From Streptomyces sp. NBC_00414 (GTDB taxonomy: Bacteria; Actinomycetota; Actinomycetes; Streptomycetales; Streptomycetaceae), in assembly GCF_036038375.1 (NCBI RefSeq), contig NZ_CP107935.1:2046001-2110000 (forward strand): a stretch of DNA of 64,000 nt, given 5' to 3'. Positions within the stretch are counted from its first letter, which is position 1, and each line of letters starts with the position of its first letter. The notes under the pieces were generated by a model. It was not told where the DNA came from, made no database searches, and saw only the letters and a list, made by a program, of their open reading frames with translations. A program made the translations under genes and the position numbers. Of the stretch, positions 24,693 through 31,947 are shown in pieces.

Positions 24693-25370
24693 TCACGCCT
24701 CGGCCGCGGGCACCACGCTGAGATGGGTCGCCGTGCGCCGGCCGCGTCCGGGCCGGTTCGTACGGCGGGTCGCCGGTGTCGGGCGGCGGGCCTCGCGCAG
24801 GACCAGCGTCAGGCGCGTGTACCCCATGTCACGAAGGGTCTTGGGGGTCTCGCCGACGATCCGGCACGTACTCCCCCAGCGCGGGTCCGGGTGCAGCAGC
24901 GGCCGTACCGCGCCGTCGTGCTCGACGGCGTGCGCGCCGACCGAGCGGATCCAGTGCGGCAGACCCTGCCGGTAGGCGGCGTCCATGATCGGGTCCTGGG
25001 CGATGTCCCGCAGGATCGACTGGAGTCCGTGGTCGTGGCCGTGCCGTTCCACGGCGGCGGCGAAGTGCGCCAGCATCGGCAGGCACCAGCTCGACTCGTG
25101 CTCGGCGAGGACCGTGCCCGCGTCCGGGTGGAACAGGACGAACCGGAGGAAGTTGTCGCCCGGCATCGCGGTGGGGTGCGGGCCGACCGCGCGGAAAAGT
25201 GTCTCGAACGCGTCGTTGGCGAGGACGACGTCCCAGCGGTGGTCGACGACGACGGACGGAAAGGTGACGGCGTCCAGGAGTGCTGCGTAGTCCTGGAGAT
25301 ACGCCTGGGCCTCAAGACTCTCGGGGACGGGTCGCGGCTGCGGCCGGGGCCCTCCTGCCTGGTATGCCAT
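24693..25370 (-). CDS. Stand-alone MmyB-like ligand-binding domain protein (no HTH)
   Basis: 225 residues from ATG 25370 (MAYQAGG), placed after GAGGGG at about nine bases; GTG 25382 is an alternative. The fold signature is the MmyB/PAS-like ligand-binding domain usually fused behind an XRE helix-turn-helix: PSVVVDHRWDVVLANDAFETLF, PGDNFLRFVLFHPDA and LRDIAQDP. The N-terminal HTH of classic MmyB regulators is missing. In its place are about 25 residues of Gln/Pro and the helix LEAQAYLQDYAALLDAVTF. The C-terminus is basic (RRTNRPGRGRRTATH). It is divergent from the XRE/ImmA/7-TM trio, so it may be a sensor working with that HTH protein (inference). Confidence 0.85.
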   Translation of the reverse strand: MAYQAGGPRPQPRPVPESLEAQAYLQDYAALLDAVTFPSVVVDHRWDVVLANDAFETLFRAVGPHPTAMPGDNFLRFVLFHPDAGTVLAEHESSWCLPMLAHFAAAVERHGHDHGLQSILRDIAQDPIMDAAYRQGLPHWIRSVGAHAVEHDGAVRPLLHPDPRWGSTCRIVGETPKTLRDMGYTRLTLVLREARRPTPATRRTNRPGRGRRTATHLSVVPAAEA

Positions 25371-25484
25371 CGGGAGGTCCACCCCTCTTGCCTATGCGGC
25401 CTTCACGCGGCGTCGTGATCCTGCTACCCCGGCCGGAGCGGTGTCAACTATCGTGGCATTTGGCGCCCGTTGACGGCTGAATCC

Positions 25485-25500
25485 CGCCACAGTTGTGGCG
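25485..25500. promoter_or_regulatory. Palindrome CGCCAC-AGTT-GTGGCG in the divergent intergenic region
   Basis: A perfect 6-bp inverted repeat with a 4-base spacer, in the 277-bp gap between the MmyB-like and HTH genes. A TTGACG that could serve as a -35 element lies about 10 bp before it. Candidate operator for one of the flanking regulators. Confidence 0.45.
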
Positions 25501-25647
25501 AGACCTGGATGCGAGTTCGACCAAAGGGCTACTCTCCGGTCTTCGGGCAGTTCACGCTGCACAACACGGATCCCCACAGGGACTTCACGTCCGAGGGATC
25601 CGGTTCCCCCACAGCGGTCGGTCGATTGAGACGTAGGAGAACTGTCG

Positions 25648-26307
25648 GTGACGGATGGCTTCGAGGTTCCGGGCGCCACGGCGACGGGTCTGCTGCCGGC
25701 CGTCGTGGCCCGGGTCGCCGGTCTCGCGGACCGGCTCGGCGCACCGCACAGCGAGGTGTTCGACGTCCGCCGGCTGTCCGCCGCGTCGGGCGTCCCCGAG
25801 GTCGTGGTCCGGTCCCTGCTGAACGGGCGGCCCGCGGGCGAGCCCGACCTCCAGGCCCGCTTCCTGCAGCGCCTCGACCTGCTGCGCCGTACCCGGCTGA
25901 AGCCCAACGGCCGCCGCTACACCCAGCAGGAGATCGCCGACGGCGCGGGCATGTCGCGCCAGCAGGCGGGCGCGCTCATCAACGGCGACCGGCGCCCGAC
26001 GATGGAGCACTGCGACGCCATCCAGCGCTTCTTCCGCGTCCACGCCGGCTTCCTGACCGCCGAGGACCCCGAGGCACTCGCCGGCGCCCTGCAGCGCACC
26101 GAGCAGGATCTGCTGCAGCGGCTCGCCGACCGGGAGCGCCAGGCGGACCCGGCGATCGCCGACGACCCGCTGGAGCGGCTGCTGCAGGACCACGGCGTCC
26201 GTGGCATCGCCTGGCGGGCCGCGCAACTGCCCACCGATCAGCACCGGGACAAGGTCGCCGAGTGGCTGGACATGCTCCTGGAGAGCGTCAAGCGGCCCGA
26301 GTCGTGA
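25648..26307 (+). CDS. XRE-like helix-turn-helix regulator of an ImmA/MAB_1171c trio
   Basis: 219 residues from GTG 25648 with GGAGA nine bases upstream. It has two HTH-like regions: an N-terminal one (FDVRRLSAASGVPEVVVRSLLNG) and a clear Cro/CI-type HTH (RRYTQQEIADGAGMSRQQAGALINGDRRPTM, about residues 90-120). The C-terminal half is helical (LLQRLADRERQADP, WRAAQLPTDQHRDKVAEWLDMLL). Overlaps the metalloprotease-like gene by GTGA. In phage and integrative-element systems, XRE repressors paired with ImmA-type proteases are cleaved on a signal; that logic may apply here. Confidence 0.85.
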   Translation: MTDGFEVPGATATGLLPAVVARVAGLADRLGAPHSEVFDVRRLSAASGVPEVVVRSLLNGRPAGEPDLQARFLQRLDLLRRTRLKPNGRRYTQQEIADGAGMSRQQAGALINGDRRPTMEHCDAIQRFFRVHAGFLTAEDPEALAGALQRTEQDLLQRLADRERQADPAIADDPLERLLQDHGVRGIAWRAAQLPTDQHRDKVAEWLDMLLESVKRPES

Positions 26308-26870
26308 TCCGGGGGACTGCCGTGGGTGTCGGAAGGGAGATGCGCCGTCTGTGCGGCCAGCTGGTCGACGAGCTGTCGCTGCCGGCGCCGGCGGAGCCCG
26401 GGGACCTGTACGCGGCCCTGTGCGGGGCAATGAGCAGACGGCGCGGCCGTCCGGTCCGCTTCCGTACGGCCGCCTTCCCGCCGGGCACCGCCAGCGGGCT
26501 CTGGCTCGACATGGCGGAGCAGGACCTCGTGGTCGTCGAGGAGCGCACCGCGCCCGACCACCAGCTGGTGATCCTCGGCCACGAGCTGTGGCACATGAAC
26601 GCGGGCCACCGCGGCCATCACGTGGAGGGCGCGGCCGTCGCCGCCCGGCTGCTGTCGGACGGCGCCGACCTGCGGGAGACCGTCCTCAGGGTGGCGGCGC
26701 GCACCCGGTTCGACCTGGCCGACGAGAAGGACGCCGAGAGCTTCGGCCTGCTGCTGGCGAGCAGGTGCCGTGTGTGGCTGGCCGGTTCGGCGCTGCGCGG
26801 TCCCGTACGGCGTGAGGGGCTCGCGGGCCGGATCGAGGCGTCCCTGGGCTATCGCGGCCCGCAGGGCTGA
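26304..26870 (+). CDS. ImmA/IrrE-like zinc metalloprotease partner of the XRE regulator
   Basis: 188 residues from GTG 26304. GTG 26325 and ATG 26340, the latter just after GGAAGGGAG, are credible later starts. The zinc motif is HELWH (H93, E94, H97) in LVILGHELWHMNAGHRGHH, followed by ADEKDAESFGLLLASR, where a glutamate often gives the third ligand. This matches the COG2856 (ImmA/IrrE) fold, usually annotated in Streptomyces as a toxin-antitoxin toxin component or regulator. No signal peptide; cytoplasmic. Placed between its probable substrate regulator and a membrane protein. Confidence 0.83.
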   Translation: MIRGTAVGVGREMRRLCGQLVDELSLPAPAEPGDLYAALCGAMSRRRGRPVRFRTAAFPPGTASGLWLDMAEQDLVVVEERTAPDHQLVILGHELWHMNAGHRGHHVEGAAVAARLLSDGADLRETVLRVAARTRFDLADEKDAESFGLLLASRCRVWLAGSALRGPVRREGLAGRIEASLGYRGPQG

Positions 26871-26885
26871 GAGCGCCGACGCACC

Positions 26886-28046
26886 GTGGACGGCTCCAGT
26901 TACTACCTGCCCGCTGTCGCCATGGCGGCCGTGCTCGCCGCCAAGGGGCCCTCGCTGCTGCGCTCCTGGCGTGATCCGCTGCTGCGGTCGGTGTGCTGGC
27001 TGATGGCGCTGACGGGGCTGGTGTTCTTCTTCGCGGCGCCGCCGACCATCGCCGAGGTGAACGACGTCCTCGGCGTCCCGAACATCTCCGCGCCGCTCGT
27101 CTACTGTCTGCTGAGCGCGTTCAGCGCGGCCTGTCTGGTGCTGATCGTCAACTGGCGTGGCGGCCCGCCGGAGGCGACCCGCCGGATGTCGCGGCGCTGG
27201 ATCACCGGGTACGGCGTCGTGATCGTGGTGCTGCTCGTGCTGTTCGCCCTCGGTGACACCCCGGTCGAGCGGCTGCGGGACTTCGACACGTACTACGCGG
27301 GTGAGCCGTTCGTCCGCGAGATGATCGTGCTCTATCTCGGCGCGCTGGCCGTGGCGGGTGTCGCGATGAACGTGATGTGCGGGCGCTGGGCCCTTCAGGT
27401 CCAGGGCCGGCTGCGGGCGGGACTGCTGATCATCGTGGCGGGCTATGTGTGCAACATCGCCTATCTGACGGCCAAGTTCACGGCGGTGGTCGCGCGCTGG
27501 AACGGCGGGAACCTCGACCACCTCAGCTCCGACGTGGCCCCGGTGCTCGCCTCGGCCGGGGCGCAGATCAGCGCGGTCGGCTTCTGTCTTCCGCTGGCCT
27601 GCCAGCGGGCCGGCGACACCTGGTCGACCTGGTCGACGTACCGCCGCCTGGGGCCGTTGTGGCGGGAACTGGCGCCGGTCTCGCCGCACGCGGGCCGGGC
27701 GGCACGGATGTCCTGGTGGTCCCCCGCCGAACTCCAGGTCACCCAGCGGGAGTCGGACATCCACGACGGGATGCTCAGTCTGTATCCCTACTTCGACGCG
27801 GGGTTGCGGGCGCGTGCCCATGCCGCGGCGCTGGCGGCGGGCTCCGACCCCGCCCGGGCCCGGGCGGAGGCCGACGCGGCGATGGTCGCGGCGGCGGTCC
27901 GGGCCCGGACCGCCGACCCGGAGGGCCGCCTCACCCACTCCACGGACCCGGCCGGGGCCCCCGAGGCCCCGCGCGACCTGGTCCGCGTGTCCCTCGCCCT
28001 GCTCCGCTCCCCCGTGGTCGAGGCGGCCCGCAGCACACGCCTCTGA
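26886..28046 (+). CDS. Seven-TM membrane protein (MAB_1171c-like putative transporter)
   Basis: 386 residues from GTG 26886, 15 bp after the protease gene. Seven hydrophobic helices occupy the first 235 residues (e.g. SVCWLMALTGLVFFFAAPP, GYGVVIVVLLVLFALG, MIVLYLGALAVAGVAM). A cytoplasmic tail of about 150 residues follows, with WSTYRRLGPLWRELAPVSP, SDIHDGMLSLYPYFD and an Ala-rich helix. This layout, and its place behind XRE and ImmA genes, matches the actinobacterial MAB_1171c family. No transport activity is established; the shape would equally suit a receptor. Ends 115 bp before a convergent hydrolase. Confidence 0.82.
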   Translation: MDGSSYYLPAVAMAAVLAAKGPSLLRSWRDPLLRSVCWLMALTGLVFFFAAPPTIAEVNDVLGVPNISAPLVYCLLSAFSAACLVLIVNWRGGPPEATRRMSRRWITGYGVVIVVLLVLFALGDTPVERLRDFDTYYAGEPFVREMIVLYLGALAVAGVAMNVMCGRWALQVQGRLRAGLLIIVAGYVCNIAYLTAKFTAVVARWNGGNLDHLSSDVAPVLASAGAQISAVGFCLPLACQRAGDTWSTWSTYRRLGPLWRELAPVSPHAGRAARMSWWSPAELQVTQRESDIHDGMLSLYPYFDAGLRARAHAAALAAGSDPARARAEADAAMVAAAVRARTADPEGRLTHSTDPAGAPEAPRDLVRVSLALLRSPVVEAARSTRL

Positions 28047-28083
28047 AGTGGGCGCAGTCCTTGAAGTGGGCGCAGCCCTGAAA

Positions 28084-28109
28084 GGGCGTGGGGAACGGCG
28101 CGCCCAGCC
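28084..28109. repeat. Dispersed short repeat (GGGGAACGGCGCGCCC type)
   Basis: Contains GGGCGTGGGGAACGGCGC, a variant of the element found in inverted form at 50170-50290 and 58840-59162 and in the same form at 51213-51265. Sits between convergent genes, downstream of both. Confidence 0.7.
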
Positions 28110-28160
28110 CCCACACACCCGCGGACGAGCACCCGCCCTCCCACGGGAACCGCGAACGCG

Positions 28161-29204
28161 TCAGGTCGCACTCCGCTCACTCGCCGCACGCAGATCCCGC
28201 TCCAGCTCACGGTTGCGGACCGTGTCCGGCCGCCCCGCCGCGGTACCGGGCCGGCCGGCCCTGAGCAGCTCGCTCCACCGCTCACGGCTCCAGTCGGCGG
28301 GGCTCGTGGTGCCGGTGAACTCCTGGACCAGGGAGAGGAACCGCGCCGGGTCCGCGTGGAACAGGAAGTGCCCGGCACCCTCGAAGATCTCCAGCCGGCT
28401 GCCGGGCATCGCCTCGTGCGCCCCGTAGGCGTGCCGCACCGGCACCACGCCGTCCCGGTCGCCCCACATCAGCATCGTGGGCATGCCCTCGGTGAGATAG
28501 CAGCGGTCGAGCATGGTCACCACCTGGCCGCGCCAGTCGACCACGGCCCGCAGGGTGCGGATGAACGCGCTGCGCGAGGTCGCGTCGGGCAGCGCGTCCA
28601 CGAGCGTGAGCAACTCCGGTGCGTCCTGGCCCAGATCGGTGTCGAGCAGCCGCATCAGGTGCGCGAACAGCCGGGCCTGGAATCCCATGCCGGGCAGTTG
28701 CAGCGCGGACAGCGCGAGATGGGCGCCGGGCAGCGACACGGCCCGCAGTACGGGGTTCACCTCGCGGCCCACACCGCCGGCGCCGACCAGGATCAGCCGC
28801 TCGGTGCGCTCGGGGAACTGGTAGGCGAACTGCATGGCGACCCCGCCGCCGAACGAGTGCCCGACGAGCGTGGCCTGTTCGACGCCGAGGGCGGCGAGCA
28901 GATCGCGCAGGCCGTTGGCGTAGGCGGCCACCGAGTAGTCGGCCCGGGGTTTGTCCGAGGCGCCGTGGCCCAGCAGGTCGGGGGCGATCACCGTGTGGGT
29001 GCGGGCGAGGTCGGGGATGAGCCCGGCCCAGGTCGCCGAGGAGTCGCCGATGCCGTGGATCAGGACGAGGGCCGGGCCTTCACCGGTCATGCGGTAGGCG
29101 CGTCGGTAGCCGTGCACCACGCGGTGGTGCAGCCGCAGTTCCCCGTCGCCCACGGGCCGCAGCCGCATGGCCCTGCGCGGGCGCCGTCGTGGGGTGTCGA
29201 CCAC
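28161..29204 (-). CDS. Alpha/beta hydrolase
   Basis: 347 residues from GTG 29204, with GAGAGGG eight bases upstream. The canonical catalytic triad context is visible: oxyanion HGIGDSSATW, nucleophile elbow GHSFGGGVAM (Ser about residue 116), acid in LMWGDRDGVVP and histidine in FEGAGHFLF. The cap region (about 150-230) is helical. The C-terminal 50 residues are charged and variable. A cytoplasmic esterase, lipase or haloperoxidase-like enzyme; substrate unknown. Convergent with the MAB_1171c-like gene. Confidence 0.9.
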   Translation of the reverse strand: MVDTPRRRPRRAMRLRPVGDGELRLHHRVVHGYRRAYRMTGEGPALVLIHGIGDSSATWAGLIPDLARTHTVIAPDLLGHGASDKPRADYSVAAYANGLRDLLAALGVEQATLVGHSFGGGVAMQFAYQFPERTERLILVGAGGVGREVNPVLRAVSLPGAHLALSALQLPGMGFQARLFAHLMRLLDTDLGQDAPELLTLVDALPDATSRSAFIRTLRAVVDWRGQVVTMLDRCYLTEGMPTMLMWGDRDGVVPVRHAYGAHEAMPGSRLEIFEGAGHFLFHADPARFLSLVQEFTGTTSPADWSRERWSELLRAGRPGTAAGRPDTVRNRELERDLRAASERSAT

Positions 29205-29313
29205 CGGCTCGTCCCTCTCTCCTGGCTGCTCCTCCGTGCTGCTCCTCCGGCTCCGTTCCGGTCGCTCGCCGGGCCGCCGGGAGTGCGGCCCAAGGCCCTG
29301 GTTCCAGCGTAAG

Positions 29314-29332
29314 CCCCTTGTCCGACAAGGGG
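29314..29332. promoter_or_regulatory. Perfect palindrome CCCCTTGTC-C-GACAAGGGG
   Basis: 9-bp arms around a single central base, within the 285-bp gap between the hydrolase start (29204) and the next gene (29490). Being 110 bp upstream of the hydrolase start, it is more likely an operator or promoter-linked element than a terminator. I see nothing else in the gap. Confidence 0.45.
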
Positions 29333-29489
29333 TTTCCGTGATGTTTCCCCTCCGCTAACCGGGCGAACGAACACGCACGGAAAGGGCATTGTCAGTGGCG
29401 GACGGCAAGCTGGACCCAGCGCCACCGCTGTGCGGCGGCGCGTGCACGACCCAAGAGCGGAAGCCGAGCCGAACCGGGAGAGCCGTCCG

Positions 29490-29717
29490 ATGCCGACAGC
29501 CGTACTGACCGATCACGAACGCACCGCCGTACAGGCCTATCTGCGTCTGCTGCAGACCGTACGAGCCTCGCTGGACGCTCCGCCCGGTTCGGGCCGACCC
29601 GTCGTCGTGCCGCCCTCCGCCCTCGCGGAGGCGGAGCGCGCACTGGCCGCGGCGGGCCTCGAGGGGAACGAGGAAGCGTTCTTCCGTCTGCTGCACACGT
29701 GGTGCCCGGAGGTGTGA
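29490..29717 (+). CDS. Small conserved hypothetical protein
   Basis: 75 residues from ATG 29490, preceded by GGGAG. Two amphipathic helices (VLTDHERTAVQAYLRLLQTVRASL and EAERALAAAGLEGNEEAFFRLLHTWCPEV) flank a Pro/Val-rich turn. No known domain recognised. Composition and codon use are native, and the end of the protein (FFRLLHTWCPEV) looks conserved rather than random. Convergent with the phosphopantetheinyl transferase gene. Confidence 0.7.
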   Translation: MPTAVLTDHERTAVQAYLRLLQTVRASLDAPPGSGRPVVVPPSALAEAERALAAAGLEGNEEAFFRLLHTWCPEV

Positions 29718-29756
29718 TGAGCCACCGTCAGTCCCTCGACGGGTGGGGAGCCGCGC

Positions 29757-30485
29757 TCAGTCCCGCCCGTGCGACACCCCGTGCGGCACGGTCACCGAGG
29801 TCGCCACAAGTCCCCGGTCCATCGTCCAGCGTCCCTCGAAGCGGCCGATGCGACGGCCGTCCACCACCGGACCGGGTACGAGGAGTCCGGCGCTCAGGCC
29901 GCCGGACGTGGTGTGTCCGGGATCCATGAAGACCTCGATGTCGGCCTCCGAGAAGTCGAGCCACTTCCCGGTGAGGGGGAACCACGCCTTGTAGACCGAC
30001 TCCTTGGCGCTGAACAGGAGCCGGTCCCAGTGGATCCGCGGATGGTGTCCGGCGAGCACGCCGAGCCGCCGGACCTCGTCGGGCAGCGCCACCGACGACA
30101 GCACGTCGTCGGGGAGCGGCCGATGGGGCTCCGCGTCGATCCCGAGCGAGGCCAGGTCGGCGGCGCGGGCCAGTGCGGCGGCGGCGTAGCCCTCGCAGTG
30201 CGTCATGCTGCCGATCAGCCCGGCGGGCCACCGCGGGGCTCCCCGGTCACCGGTCAGGACGGCCTGTGGGGGCACGCCGAGCTTCTCCATGGCGCGCCTG
30301 GCACACCCGCGCACCACGGTGAACTCCCGGCGCCGCTTCTCGACGGCGCGCGCGATCAGCGCTTCCTCGCCGGGATACAGCTCGGGGTACGGCGTCGGGC
30401 CCGCGGTGCTCCCGGTGCCCTCGGTGTGGTCGTCAGCGTGTGCCTCCACGGCCACGACCGACTCCGGGAGCAGTTCCTCGATCAC
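29757..30485 (-). CDS. 4'-phosphopantetheinyl transferase (Sfp/EntD type)
   Basis: 242 residues. The family motifs are in order: GAPRWPAGLIGSMTHCEGYAA, GIDAEP (about residue 114, magnesium-binding acid) and RLLFSAKESVYKAW (about 155, general base and CoA-binding Lys). It would transfer phosphopantetheine from CoA to carrier proteins of polyketide or peptide synthases in the cytoplasm. The EntD-like N-terminal motif RRREFTVVRGCAR fits siderophore-type enzymes. Its start lies 53 bp inside the metallophosphoesterase gene, so the two are coupled. This pair resembles the S. coelicolor SCO6673 region from memory, which is not checked here. Confidence 0.92.
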   Translation of the reverse strand: MIEELLPESVVAVEAHADDHTEGTGSTAGPTPYPELYPGEEALIARAVEKRRREFTVVRGCARRAMEKLGVPPQAVLTGDRGAPRWPAGLIGSMTHCEGYAAAALARAADLASLGIDAEPHRPLPDDVLSSVALPDEVRRLGVLAGHHPRIHWDRLLFSAKESVYKAWFPLTGKWLDFSEADIEVFMDPGHTTSGGLSAGLLVPGPVVDGRRIGRFEGRWTMDRGLVATSVTVPHGVSHGRD

Positions 30486-31338
30486 CGGATCCGACCTCCA
30501 TCGGCAGAATGCGGCGCAGCTTGCCCGGCGGTTCCGAGCGCTTGCGCCACTCGCGGGGGTAACCCACGGACACCTCTTCGAAGCGGACGCCGTCGAGCCA
30601 GGTGGTGCGGGGAATGTGCAGGTGACCGTAGACCATGGCGGTCACCCGGTGGGTGCGGTGCCAGTCGGCGGTCAGCCGGGTGCCGCACCACATGGCGAAC
30701 TCCGGGTACCAGAGGACTTCCGTGGGGTGCCGGTCCAGCGGGTAGTGGTTGACGAGCACCGTGGGCAGACCGTCGGGGATCTCCGCGAGCCTGCGTTCGG
30801 TCTCCGCCACCCGGGCCCGGCACCAGGCCTCGCGGCTGGGGTACGGATCGGGGTGCAGCAGGTGCTCGTCGGTGCAGACGATGCCGGTCCCGTGGGCGTA
30901 CGCGAGTCCCTCTTCCTTGGTCGCGCAGCCCGCGGGCAGGAACGAGTAGTCGTAGAGGAGGAAGAGCGGGGCCACGGCGACGGGTCCGCCGGGGCCCTCC
31001 CATACGGGGTAGGGGTCCTCCGGGGTGATCACGCCCAGCTCGCGGCACAGCTCCACGAGATGTTCGTAGCGGGCCACTCCGCGCAGGGTGACGGTGTCCT
31101 TGGGGTGGGTCCACAGCTCGTGGTTGCCGGGTGCCCAGATCACCTTGCCGAAGCGGCGGCCGAGCGTTTCGAGGGTCCAGCGGATGTCGGCCACCGTCTC
31201 CGCGACGTCACCGGCCACCAGGAGCCAGTCGTCGTCGGTCTCGGGGCGCATCTCCTCGACGAGGGCGCGGTTCTCGGCGTATCCGACGTGGAGGTCGCTG
31301 ATGGCCAGCAGCCGGCCCTGACGGTCAGCCGTCGTCAC
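30433..31338 (-). CDS. Calcineurin-like metallophosphoesterase
   Basis: 301 residues from GTG 31338 after GAGGGAGCGAGG; longer readings of the frame are low-complexity. The dimetal motifs are all present: DLHVGY (D-x-H), GDVAE, GNHELW, VNHYPLD and GHLHIPRT. A cytoplasmic phosphoesterase of unknown substrate; close homologues are often conserved beside phosphopantetheinyl transferases in Streptomyces, hinting at CoA or phosphopantetheine metabolism (inference). The C-terminal tail is basic and Gly-rich (GVGRGRGGTR) and overlaps the start of the next gene by 53 bp. Confidence 0.9.
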   Translation of the reverse strand: MTTADRQGRLLAISDLHVGYAENRALVEEMRPETDDDWLLVAGDVAETVADIRWTLETLGRRFGKVIWAPGNHELWTHPKDTVTLRGVARYEHLVELCRELGVITPEDPYPVWEGPGGPVAVAPLFLLYDYSFLPAGCATKEEGLAYAHGTGIVCTDEHLLHPDPYPSREAWCRARVAETERRLAEIPDGLPTVLVNHYPLDRHPTEVLWYPEFAMWCGTRLTADWHRTHRVTAMVYGHLHIPRTTWLDGVRFEEVSVGYPREWRKRSEPPGKLRRILPMEVGSGDRGTAPGVGRGRGGTR

Positions 31339-31823
31339 CCTCGCTCCCTCCCCGTGCCGGGTCGCCTCTCGGCCGCCCGGATGAGAACACAAGAACACAC
31401 GCGCGGGGCGGCGTACAAGACCGACTCCGTCCGGGCTTCGCACCCGGACGCCGAGTCGCGCCGACGCCGGGCGAACCGGGCTCCGACGCATGCCGCGGCA
31501 GGCCCGAGCGATGCCCGTGATCCGCCCGACGGCCGGGTACGGGCCCGCGCCCACCCGGCGCACACCGCCGAACCGCTCCGTCGCCCCGTCCCCCGTCCCC
31601 CGTCCGGCCTATGACGTGCCGGCTCGCCGACGTCCCGGTCCGCCGGCCGGTCGGCGGTGACCCGGAGCACCGGAGCCGGTCCGGGCGGGCCGTGTGCCGA
31701 CCGCCCGGCAGCGTGGGGGTGCAGGGCCTCTGACCTGCCACGGGAGCGTGCGCGACCCCGTCCCGCAGCCCCCGCGGGCGATTCCGTAACACGCCCGTAG
31801 CAGCAGCACTGCTCAAGAACCCC
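31339..31823. other. Gene-free stretch between divergent metallophosphoesterase and ATP-grasp genes
   Basis: Open frames cross this region but read as low-complexity Arg/Pro/Ala protein with no start signals, so I list no gene. It contains CCCCGTCCCCCGTCCCCCGTCC slippage (about 31582-31604) and nothing else I can name. The promoter and leader of the ATP-grasp gene follow at 31824-31881. Confidence 0.6.
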
Positions 31824-31881
31824 TATGATCGGCCATACACAACCGCCACGAACTCCCGTTTTCGAACGGCGGTTTTGTGTA
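31824..31881 (+). promoter_or_regulatory. Candidate -10 box and structured leader of the ATP-grasp gene
   Basis: TATGAT at about 31824 resembles a -10 element. Just downstream an inverted repeat pairs TACACAACCGCC (31836-31847) with GGCGGTTTTGTGTA (ending 31881), with two extra Ts in the second arm. The hairpin is 67 bp before the start codon and ends in a T-rich arm, so it could be an attenuator or a protein- or RNA-controlled leader. Confidence 0.45.
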
Positions 31882-31947
31882 CCCACTCACCTTGTTGCCG
31901 AGCACGGCCTGCTTCGCCGTGCCCGCGAACCTTGAAAGGCGGCCTGC

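Noticed and set aside
31335..31886. Long minus-strand open frame reading 183 residues upstream of the metallophosphoesterase
   Set aside because: Low-complexity Arg/Pro/Ala product, overlaps the opposite-strand promoter and leader of the ATP-grasp gene, and has no ribosome binding site.
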